From the NCBI GenBank assembly GCA_045660245.1, contig JAZRDJ010000036.1, positions 1-14,220 on the forward strand: 14,220 bases of DNA. The letters run 5' to 3'. The DNA comes from RGIG3872 sp045660245 (GTDB lineage Bacteria; Bacillota; Clostridia; Christensenellales; UBA1242). Below are positions 7,667 to 13,304 of the stretch, piece by piece (within the stretch, counting starts at the first letter, position 1; each line of letters starts with the position of its first letter). The notes beneath the pieces were generated by a model that had not been told where the DNA came from, searched no databases, and saw only the letters and a list, made by a program, of their open reading frames with translations. The position numbers and the translations under genes were made by a program.

Positions 7667-7693
7667 GCAAAGGGAGGATTTGAGTTAAATCAC

Positions 7694-8092
7694 ATGGAAA
7701 AATCACAAAGAAAAGTAAAGTTAAATCCAAGCATGGCATATTCAAGAAAACTCAGGCTCTCTGAAATTCAGGAACTCGTGATGGTGATTGTGATCGTGAA
7801 GCGTGAAAACGAGAGATTTGCACTTGAAACCATCAAGAAAAACAAGGGAATTGTCTTGTCAAGATCGAGGGGCAAAGGTGTTTCGAGGCTTTCGGTCTTG
7901 AACAGCATTGGTGCGTTCATGACGGACTTGAATGTTGTTTTTGCGATGGTCAGAAGAGAAGAAGAAAAGCAAATGATTGAATCGCTCGAAAAAGATCTCA
8001 AACTTGAGGTCCCTGGAAACGGCAGAGCAATCACGGTGCCTATTGATGGATACATGGGGGCAAAAGCGCCGTTTGTGGAATCAAGGGTGTGA
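7694..8092 (+). CDS. P-II-like signalling protein 1
   Basis: A 132-residue protein that fits the P-II (GlnB/GlnK) ferredoxin-like fold: strand ELVMVIVIVKR (27-37), helix 40-50, strand GIVLSRSRGKG (52-62), strand DLNVVFAMV (78-86), helix EEEKQMIESL (89-98), then PGNGRAITVPIDGYMGA (107-123), the place where P-II proteins have their nucleotide-binding C-terminal strand. The T-loop region (60-77) is short and lacks the uridylylated Tyr of enterobacterial GlnB. It has a basic N-terminal extension of about 25 residues. P-II trimers bind ATP/ADP and 2-oxoglutarate and control transporters; here the likely partner is the DUF1538 protein upstream. The nearest ribosome-like site GGGAGG (7672-7677) is 16 bases from the ATG, unusually far, yet no better start exists in frame. 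Ends with TGA. Confidence 0.7.
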   Translation: MEKSQRKVKLNPSMAYSRKLRLSEIQELVMVIVIVKRENERFALETIKKNKGIVLSRSRGKGVSRLSVLNSIGAFMTDLNVVFAMVRREEEKQMIESLEKDLKLEVPGNGRAITVPIDGYMGAKAPFVESRV

Positions 8093-8149
8093 CTTTGGTT
8101 TTGAAAACTTGTGTGTGGCATTAAACAAAAAAATAATTGGAGAAATATT

Positions 8150-8548
8150 ATGGCAGAAAACAAAAATCAGATTGAAGAAAAGTTGCTTGAAGAAGCCGAG
8201 GGCAATGGGTTCAAACTCATTGTGGCGATTGTTCAGCGTGGTTATGCTGACGAGGTTGTGAGTGCCGCAAAAACAGAAGGCGCAACCGGTGCGGTCATTG
8301 TTCAGGGCAAGGGTACAAACAATGAAAAACGCAGGTTTTTTGGGTTTTCGATTGATCCTGAGAACGAGGTTGTCATGATGATTGTGGACGAGGACATTGC
8401 TGTGCCTGTGACAAAAGCGATCTACAAGGCTGTCGACTACAAAAGTGAGGCGAGAGGGCTTGTGTTTGTTCTCCCCGTTTCTTATGTTTCTGGCATGACT
8501 CACTCAAAAGGATTTTTTGATGATCAACTCACAGGTGATGTGAAGTGA
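8150..8548 (+). CDS. P-II-like signalling protein 2
   Basis: Also 132 residues and a divergent relative of the preceding gene. P-II-like pattern: FKLIVAIVQRGYADEVV (21-37), helix to AAKTEGATGAVIVQGKGT (39-56), a short T-loop (56-62), RFFGFSIDPENEVVMMIVD (62-80), helix 84-97, and GLVFVLPV (103-110). The block G-K-G-T, FFG, P-E-N-E-V is the form I associate with P-II proteins encoded beside DUF1538 genes. It lacks the classical T-loop Tyr. ATG 8150 is chosen because TTGGAGAAA (8137-8145) lies upstream at normal spacing; a TTG at 8111 has none. Two different P-II chains could form separate or mixed trimers on the two halves of DUF1538, which is speculation. Ends with TGA; a short weak dyad GGTT/AACC follows but no clear terminator before the next promoter. 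Confidence 0.75.
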   Translation: MAENKNQIEEKLLEEAEGNGFKLIVAIVQRGYADEVVSAAKTEGATGAVIVQGKGTNNEKRRFFGFSIDPENEVVMMIVDEDIAVPVTKAIYKAVDYKSEARGLVFVLPVSYVSGMTHSKGFFDDQLTGDVK

Positions 8549-8588
8549 TTTTTATTTCTAGGTTTTTTATGTTTTTTTGAACCCAATA

Positions 8589-8617
8589 TTGACAACAAGC
8601 AAAATCAAATGTATCTT
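8589..8617 (+). promoter_or_regulatory. promoter of the WG-repeat gene
   Basis: A perfect -35 TTGACA (8589-8594), a 17-base spacer and TATCTT (8612-8617). Start of transcription is predicted near 8624, about 30 bases before the ATG. Confidence 0.65.
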
Positions 8618-8642
8618 ATTTATATAAGATATATTTTTTTTT
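8612..8642. promoter_or_regulatory. perfect dyad over the -10 with a following T9 run
   Basis: TATCTTAT (8612-8619) and ATAAGATA (8624-8631) are a perfect 8-base inverted repeat with a TTAT loop, and nine T follow (8634-8642). The left arm is the -10 itself. It could be an operator, or an AT-only terminator for transcripts arriving from the P-II genes. Confidence 0.45.
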
Positions 8643-8653
8643 GGAGAAATGTC

Positions 8654-9472
8654 ATGATAAAGATCAAGAGTGCAAAGAACGGAGCAATAAATATCTATGG
8701 CGAAAATGGTGAAAAGATCAACACAAATTTTGAGGTCTTGAGCGCAAAAGAAGAAATGGGTGGACAAATTTTTCGTGTTTCTGCAATGATTGGAAAAAAT
8801 TCTTGCATGGGAGTGATTGACAGTACTGGAAAGATAGTTATTCCGATTGGCAAATATCGTCATATTTATGATTTCAATGAGAGCGGTGTGGCACTTTGCA
8901 AGGCGATTTGTCATGGTGGAACAACATTTGGTGGCACTGGAATTGGGCTTGTGAACACAAAGGGGGAAGAAATTCTTGTGCCTGCAATCGGTAGGAATAT
9001 TGAACGCTTTTTTGTAAAATCAGACAAAGACAACAAGTGGAAAAATGTTGGGTTTTTGGTTGATGATGCATTTGAGTATGAGTATGCTCAAAAATCGACA
9101 ATTTTGGACAGTGAAGGCAATCAACTCATGCCACAAGATCATTCGAGATCTTCACTCATAAAACTCATTGATTTTGCCGATGACTATCTGATGAGGAGTA
9201 AAGATGAGTTCAGGTTTGATGTTGAATGTACAAGAGAATATCTCAATTTTTTGAGTTATTATTATGATTTCTTGCTCAAAAATTCAAGCAGTTCAACAGT
9301 TAAAAATTTATGCAAGAAAGCGTTTGAAAAAAAATCTCAAGCAGTAATTGGAAGATTCAACAAGTTTGCAGAAAGGCTTGGCATTGAAGAAATGAAGGCC
9401 ACAGATATTGTTGATGCGAAGTATGAAAACTTGGTTCTTTCAATGCAAGGCGACGAAGATGAAAAGTGTTAG
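8654..9472 (+). CDS. WG-repeat protein with helical C-terminal domain
   Basis: A 272-residue soluble protein. ATG 8654 is set by GGAG (8643-8646) 7 bases upstream; a TTG-type extension to 8609 would run through the promoter. The N-terminal half carries WG (KWG) repeats, beta-hairpin units seen in many bacterial surface and signalling proteins: CMGVIDSTGKIVIPIGKYRH (51-70) followed by IYDFNESGVALCK, then GIGLVNTKGEEILVP (97-111), and a weaker third unit TILDSEGNQLMP (149-160). The usual W of the WG motif is replaced by M, I and none, so the repeats are degenerate. Residues 165-265 appear all helical (RSSLIKLIDFADDYLM onward) and match nothing I know. No signal peptide is seen. It has its own promoter and terminator, so it is a single-gene unit. 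Ends with TAG. Confidence 0.75.
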   Translation: MIKIKSAKNGAINIYGENGEKINTNFEVLSAKEEMGGQIFRVSAMIGKNSCMGVIDSTGKIVIPIGKYRHIYDFNESGVALCKAICHGGTTFGGTGIGLVNTKGEEILVPAIGRNIERFFVKSDKDNKWKNVGFLVDDAFEYEYAQKSTILDSEGNQLMPQDHSRSSLIKLIDFADDYLMRSKDEFRFDVECTREYLNFLSYYYDFLLKNSSSSTVKNLCKKAFEKKSQAVIGRFNKFAERLGIEEMKATDIVDAKYENLVLSMQGDEDEKC

Positions 9473-9536
9473 GGGCGGTATATAATTCCCCAAGGATTAA
9501 TTCAACAAGAAAAATACAAAGTTAAAAAAAACAGGT

Positions 9537-9588
9537 AAAAGCGGAAGTGAACCATAATCATGGTTACTTTCGTTTTTTGATTTTTTTT
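9537..9588 (+). terminator. strong intrinsic terminator after the WG-repeat gene
   Basis: CGGAAGT (9542-9548), a bulged G and AACCAT (9550-9555) pair with ATGGTT (9560-9565) and ACTTTCG (9566-9572): 13 pairs with one G-U and a 4-base loop AATC. T6 (9573-9578) and T8 (9581-9588) follow. The A-run upstream of the stem makes it usable on the minus strand as well. Confidence 0.8.
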
Positions 9589-9622
9589 GGTTGTTTGTGT
9601 GTGAATGTCTGTTTGGGGGAGC

Positions 9623-9667
9623 GACGACACTTGTATTTGATCGAGTGTACGTCATGAGTGTCAAATA
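9623..9667. promoter_or_regulatory. cluster of AGTGT half-sites upstream of the CYTH-like gene
   Basis: Three copies of (A/G)AGTGT occur: one inverted as GACACT (9626-9631) and two direct GAGTGT (9643-9648, 9656-9661), 13 bases apart. GACGACACT (9623-9631) also pairs with AGTGTaCGTC (9644-9653), and TATTTGA (9634-9640) with TCAAATA (9661-9667). The cluster ends just before the -35, a typical place for an activator or repressor site. Confidence 0.4.
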
Positions 9668-9668
9668 A

Positions 9669-9697
9669 TTGATTTTGTTTGCTTTTTGCTTTATAAT
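9669..9697 (+). promoter_or_regulatory. promoter of the CYTH-like gene
   Basis: TTGATT (9669-9674), a 17-base spacer and a perfect TATAAT (9692-9697); transcription should start near 9704, 14 bases before the ATG and at the first base of the ribosome site. Confidence 0.75.
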
Positions 9698-9717
9698 TAA
9701 TGAAAGGAGATTGTTGA

Positions 9718-10233
9718 ATGAGTCAATTGGTTGTGGAAGTTGGAATGAAACTTGATAAAAGTTTAAGGTACTATAAATCAATATTAAAGCGAAATGGTTT
9801 GAAAGAAGTTTTTAAATGCAAGACACATGACATATATTTTTCGAAAGAAAAATCTTTTGATGGTTTCACTGAAAATCAAATAAAAAACAGTTGCATTCGA
9901 ATAAGAAACCCTAAAAAAGAAGACAAAATAAAAGAAAAACAACTTCTTGATGAAGGGTATAAAAAAGTTTTTGATACAATAAAAAAAGATTACCATTACA
10001 AAAACAATGAAATGAAGAGTATAGTTCAATTGCAAGTTATTGAGAAAATTGGGTTGGTTGTTTATTATGATAATCCAGATTATTATGAATTCCCACTGGA
10101 CAAACAAAGAGAATTGTTGTTTGAAGAACTCAATACTTATGGCTTTGCATTCAAAGTTGAGGATTTGGGGATTGATAAACTGAGGACATTGCATTATGGC
10201 AAAGAAATGTTCAGTAAAAACCAAAATGGATAA
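9718..10233 (+). CDS. CYTH-like domain protein (class IV cyclase / triphosphatase fold), tentative
   Basis: A 171-residue soluble protein with ribosome site AAGGAGA (9704-9710) 7 bases before the ATG. The layout resembles the CYTH tunnel fold: a first strand VVEVGMKLD (5-13), helix 14-26, a strand pair CKTHDIYF (34-41), then SCIRIRN (58-64), which matches the R-x-R strand of the family, and a later EKIGLVVYYDNPDYYEF segment (109-125) with a following helix and GFAFKVEDLG (142-151). CYTH enzymes hydrolyse triphosphates or make cAMP using ExExK on the first strand; here the middle Glu is Gly (E-V-G-M-K), so catalysis is doubtful and the protein may only bind an anionic ligand. It could also be a false match. 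It stands alone between two terminators. Composition is more A-rich than neighbours to its left. Ends with TAA. Confidence 0.55.
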   Translation: MSQLVVEVGMKLDKSLRYYKSILKRNGLKEVFKCKTHDIYFSKEKSFDGFTENQIKNSCIRIRNPKKEDKIKEKQLLDEGYKKVFDTIKKDYHYKNNEMKSIVQLQVIEKIGLVVYYDNPDYYEFPLDKQRELLFEELNTYGFAFKVEDLGIDKLRTLHYGKEMFSKNQNG

Positions 10234-10235
10234 TT

Positions 10236-10269
10236 AAAAAGAGGAGAAGTTTGATTTTCTCCTCTTTTT
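10236..10269. terminator. bidirectional intrinsic terminator between convergent units
   Basis: AAAAAGAGGAGAA (10236-10248) and TTCTCCTCTTTTT (10257-10269) form a perfect 13-pair stem with an 8-base loop. It gives a T-run on both strands, so it can end the CYTH-like gene on plus and the kinase-methyltransferase operon on minus. Confidence 0.85.
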
Positions 10270-10357
10270 TGATGGTCTTTAAAATTCATGATCATTCATT
10301 GTTTGTTTTTTTGTTTCATGTTTATTGTCCAGTTTGGGGATTTTTTGCGGTTTGATT

Positions 10358-11059
10358 TTATTTTGATTGTTCAAAGATTTGTTCGGGTCTTTTGGCAATG
10401 TAACTTCCGTCCACTTTGACGATTTCAATATCGCTTGAAATATCTTTGATATATTTGAACCAATCTTCTGGTGAGTTGAATTTTTTTCCGTTCAAAGCAT
10501 CGTGTGCTTCGTAGCACATGACAATTTCGAATGGTTTGTTGTATTTCACGGCTTGGCGAACAATGTGTTCAGTCCCGATGCATGGTTCAAGGCCGACAAT
10601 CAAATCAAAGTCCTTGATGTCTGTTGGTTTTTTGCCGTTTTTGAATTTGTCGCAAACAAACAGGTTTTTGTTGATTGTGATGTTCATGCTTTGGGCTTCT
10701 TTTTCAGAAAGTCTGATGTTTGGGTCCATCGCAGTCACCAAAAAACCTTTTTCGCTCAAAACTGCAGAGAGGTGGCACATTCTCCCAGCGCCAACATCAA
10801 GAACTCTTTTGTGTGTTGTTGGAGAGTGGTGTTTTGAAATATATTTTGCAAAGGTTTCGTGTCTTTTTGTGTCTTTCAAGCAACCAATATCCAACAAGAA
10901 ATCAAAAACCACATCATAATAAAACTTTGATTCACCAGTCAAGTTTTCAAGAAGATGTTGCATGAAAAGTTTTTGTTCGTTTTTGTTCATGCGTTCTGGG
11001 TTTTTTGTGAGATATTCGTTTGCTTTGTTGATTAATTCTAAGAGTCCATAATTATCCAT
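10358..11059 (-). CDS. SAM-dependent methyltransferase
   Basis: A 233-residue Rossmann-fold (class I) methyltransferase. The SAM-binding motif I is RVLDVGAGRM (85-94), followed by strand-2 acid MDPN (Asp112) and motif IV DFDLIVGLEPCIGTEH (150-165). An N-terminal helical region (1-80) precedes it. The target is unknown: no DNA-methylase DPPY/NPPY motif is present, so DNA methylation is less likely than a small molecule or protein. ATG 11059 is preferred because AAAAGG (11075-11070 on the minus strand) precedes it with good spacing; a TTG at 11119 overlapping the upstream stop would add 20 residues without such a site. It is the last gene of the minus operon, 56 bases after the second kinase-like gene. 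Ends with TAA. Confidence 0.8.
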   Translation of the reverse strand: MDNYGLLELINKANEYLTKNPERMNKNEQKLFMQHLLENLTGESKFYYDVVFDFLLDIGCLKDTKRHETFAKYISKHHSPTTHKRVLDVGAGRMCHLSAVLSEKGFLVTAMDPNIRLSEKEAQSMNITINKNLFVCDKFKNGKKPTDIKDFDLIVGLEPCIGTEHIVRQAVKYNKPFEIVMCYEAHDALNGKKFNSPEDWFKYIKDISSDIEIVKVDGSYIAKRPEQIFEQSK

Positions 11060-11115
11060 TGAATTTTTTCCTTTTGTAAAAGTATTTTTGAATTTGAAAG
11101 TAAGATCGGTGTTGA

Positions 11116-12225
11116 TCAAAACAATTTTTCGTGAGTATCAAAAATTTGTTGAGGTTGTTTCATGCGAATGAGATTTTTGAGTTCTTGTTTGCTTGAGTTC
11201 ACCACAAAGTTCATGAAGTCTGCGTATTCATCAGAAATCTCAACGCCTTTGGCTCTGGTGGATTCGACGGCTTTTGGAACGTCGATTTTTTTCATGATCT
11301 CGGTGAGTATGTGGCGGAGTTCTGGGTGAATGATGGCATAAGCAACGAGGTCTTTTGCTGAGTCTTCAAGGCGATTCATGCTTTCGGAGTTGTTGGTCAA
11401 AAGTGGGATTGTTCTCGCGTAATCATTGTAAAACTTCAGCATTTCGTCATAATCATGTTCGTTTTTTTTCATTCTGTCACCGGTGAAGTATTGACCAAAG
11501 AACGCAAACTCGTTGTCGATGACTTTGGCTGGTTTCACGTTTGATTGCTCGTCCAAAATGATGTTTGTGTTGTTTGTGTTGCGGTCGGTTTGCTTTGTGA
11601 GAAAGTCAAATGCCGAGAGGGCATAAAGGTGCAGAATGAGTTTTTTGCGTGAAACTTTGTAACCACGGGTTTGAAGGGTTTTGAGTCGTTCGCTCGTCGC
11701 CTCAAGTGTTGGGGTAAAATGACCATCAACGTCGATCAATCTGCCAAGTGGCACTAGTTTTTCACCGAGCCCCAAAAAGTTGTATGTTATGATTCCGTTG
11801 AGTTTTTTGTTTGAAGTTGAGTCTTTTTCCAAAATTCCATTTGAAACAAGATCCATGTATGCAACGTATGCTTGAAAGTCAATGTCAGCAGGATCTTTGA
11901 ATTTTTTGTCTTCAATCTTGATTGATGCAGGGGCGTACTCTGCGTGAGAAAGTCCGATTTGCGACAAAAGTTCAGCGCAGACAAGTTCATTGATCATGCG
12001 CAAATTTCTTGTGTTTTTGTAATCAGTTCCATCAAAGGTTTTGAAGAGGGCTTGACCTTCAGGGAGCAAAAACCAAACATTCCCAAAAGTTCGAGTTGAG
12101 ATTCCGGTTGTGGCGGAATATTTGCCACCTCTTGAAACGCGCGTGGCGCATGAAAGATCAATGCCAGCAAACTTTGGCATTTTTGTAAAGTTCTTCACTC
12201 CAGTAACTTTCACGTAACTTTTCAT
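11116..12225 (-). CDS. HipA/CtkA-like atypical kinase candidate, paralogue A
   Basis: A 369-residue protein homologous to the next gene upstream. Key kinase-like positions: FKTFD (61-65) with a candidate ATP-binding Lys62, RMINELV (76-82) with Glu80 on the following helix, GIITYNFL (144-151) at the hinge-like place, FDFLTKQTDRNTNNTNI (206-222) giving D214-R-x3-N219, and VIDNEFAFF (235-243) with Asp237 as candidate metal ligand. This matches the D-R-H-x2-N and D-N pattern of HipA, CtkA and PI3/4-kinase-like folds, with H replaced by N. Relative to its paralogue it has about 33 extra residues at 101-140. ATG 12225 is chosen since Lys62 and Glu80 then align at identical numbers in both paralogues; a TTG at 12246 overlaps the upstream gene. 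GGGAGA lies 13 bases upstream. The substrate is unknown. Ends with TGA. Confidence 0.65.
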   Translation of the reverse strand: MKSYVKVTGVKNFTKMPKFAGIDLSCATRVSRGGKYSATTGISTRTFGNVWFLLPEGQALFKTFDGTDYKNTRNLRMINELVCAELLSQIGLSHAEYAPASIKIEDKKFKDPADIDFQAYVAYMDLVSNGILEKDSTSNKKLNGIITYNFLGLGEKLVPLGRLIDVDGHFTPTLEATSERLKTLQTRGYKVSRKKLILHLYALSAFDFLTKQTDRNTNNTNIILDEQSNVKPAKVIDNEFAFFGQYFTGDRMKKNEHDYDEMLKFYNDYARTIPLLTNNSESMNRLEDSAKDLVAYAIIHPELRHILTEIMKKIDVPKAVESTRAKGVEISDEYADFMNFVVNSSKQELKNLIRMKQPQQIFDTHEKLF

Positions 12226-12230
12226 TTGTT

Positions 12231-13244
12231 TTAAATTTTCTCCCAAGTTTCATTTGTGATGAGTGCATGATTTTCATTCGATAAAAATGATTGAAGTGTG
12301 TTTGTCATGTATGAATGAGTATTTTTCACCAGATTTTTGTATGAGTCAGGAATTGTGTGTCCGCACTTTTCAAGGCTGGCAATTGCGGTCATTGGGTCAA
12401 GTTTTGCAAGAATATTGTTTGTGATTTCAAAAAATTCTGGTTTTCGTTTTGAAATATAGGCGATATCTCTGAACGCATTTTCGAGTGTTGTTTCGGTATA
12501 TGCCTCACCAGACGGAGTCAAAAATCTCGCGCCCAGTGAGTAATCGGTCAAAAGATCTTTGAGTGATTCGTAGACATTGCATTTGAGTTCTGGTTTTGTG
12601 AAGAGAACTGAAAAGTATGCAAGTTCATTGTCAAACACAAAATCGAGTGAGCAGGTCTGTTTGGTTTTGTCATGAACAAAGTTCACGTTTGACACGCTTC
12701 GGTCGCCCTGTGCAGTCAAAAGATCAAAGACTTCGAGAGCAAAGAGTTGTTCAATTGTTCTTTTTGTGTCAATTCTGTAAGCAACAATATCTTTTCTGTC
12801 TTCAATCCTTGATTTGATTTCATGAAGTGAAAGTTTGTCGTATCTTCCAAGCAGTGTAGCAATGTGTCTGAAGTCTTGGTTTTCAGAAAGGACATCGTAG
12901 GTGATGAGGCCAGTATGGGTTATGTTTTGCAAATCAACATACTTTGCTGGAACATATTTTACACATGGAATACCAACTTGCGCAAGCATTCTTTCAATCA
13001 AGAGTTCATTCAACATTCGAATATTTTTGATGTGAACATATCCATGATTATCATAAGTCTTGAAAATTGTTCTGCCATGGCTATCCGTGAAATATGTATC
13101 ACTGAAAGTTTTGCTCGCAACACCTGCTTGAAGCGTGAAACGGAATTCTTTTTTGAATTCATTCAGATTTGCAAGTGGAACAATCTTTATTTGATCATTC
13201 ATTTCTTGAAGATTATCGATCAAAATTTCATTTGCGTTTTTCAT
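12231..13244 (-). CDS. HipA/CtkA-like atypical kinase candidate, paralogue B
   Basis: A 337-residue protein, first gene of the minus operon. It shares with paralogue A the blocks TIFKTYD (59-65, Lys62), IRMLNELLIERMLAQVGIP (75-93, Glu80), GLITYDVL (112-119), FDLLTAQGDRSVSNVNFV (173-190, D181-R-x3-N186) and FDNELAYF (204-211, Asp205). HipA-type kinases phosphorylate proteins, such as GltX in E. coli, and usually pair with a HipB repressor-antitoxin; no such gene is present here. The 5-base gap to paralogue A implies co-transcription and translational coupling. A strong promoter places +1 at the ATG, so the mRNA is probably leaderless. Assignment as a kinase is by motif spacing only; CotH/Fam20-like enzymes are the main alternative. 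No signal peptide or membrane segment is seen. Ends with TAA. Confidence 0.65.
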   Translation of the reverse strand: MKNANEILIDNLQEMNDQIKIVPLANLNEFKKEFRFTLQAGVASKTFSDTYFTDSHGRTIFKTYDNHGYVHIKNIRMLNELLIERMLAQVGIPCVKYVPAKYVDLQNITHTGLITYDVLSENQDFRHIATLLGRYDKLSLHEIKSRIEDRKDIVAYRIDTKRTIEQLFALEVFDLLTAQGDRSVSNVNFVHDKTKQTCSLDFVFDNELAYFSVLFTKPELKCNVYESLKDLLTDYSLGARFLTPSGEAYTETTLENAFRDIAYISKRKPEFFEITNNILAKLDPMTAIASLEKCGHTIPDSYKNLVKNTHSYMTNTLQSFLSNENHALITNETWEKI

Positions 13245-13272
13245 GCAAATATTATATCATTTTCCATGCAAA
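13242..13272 (-). repeat. TTTGCATG direct repeat flanking the -10
   Basis: TTTGCATG occurs on the minus strand at 13272-13265, in the promoter spacer, and at 13249-13242, running into the start codon. The 23-base period puts both copies on nearly the same DNA face, either side of the -10, as expected for an operator. Confidence 0.4.
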
Positions 13273-13279
13273 AAGTCAA
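13251..13279 (-). promoter_or_regulatory. promoter of the kinase-methyltransferase operon, predicted leaderless
   Basis: On the minus strand TTGACT (13279-13274), a 17-base spacer ending in TGA, and TATAAT (13256-13251): a -35 with five of six bases and a perfect extended -10. Six bases then separate it from the ATG at 13244, so +1 is the A of ATG. Confidence 0.85.
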
Positions 13280-13304
13280 GAAAATGCAGATTTTGATGCG
13301 ATAA

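Noticed and set aside
8649..8657. Minimal frame ATG-TCA-TGA overlapping the WG gene start
   Set aside because: Only 2 bases separate it from the GGAG site, too close for initiation.
9481..9588. Small RNA from TATAAT (9481-9486) to the terminator at 9572
   Set aside because: No -35 at a workable distance and the region is just the 3' UTR of the WG-repeat gene.
10358..11119. Restriction-modification DNA methylase
   Set aside because: No DPPY/NPPY-type motif and no nuclease or specificity gene nearby.
10358..13244. Classical HipBA toxin-antitoxin module
   Set aside because: No HipB-like helix-turn-helix gene is adjacent, and both large genes are kinase-like paralogues rather than a toxin and an antitoxin.
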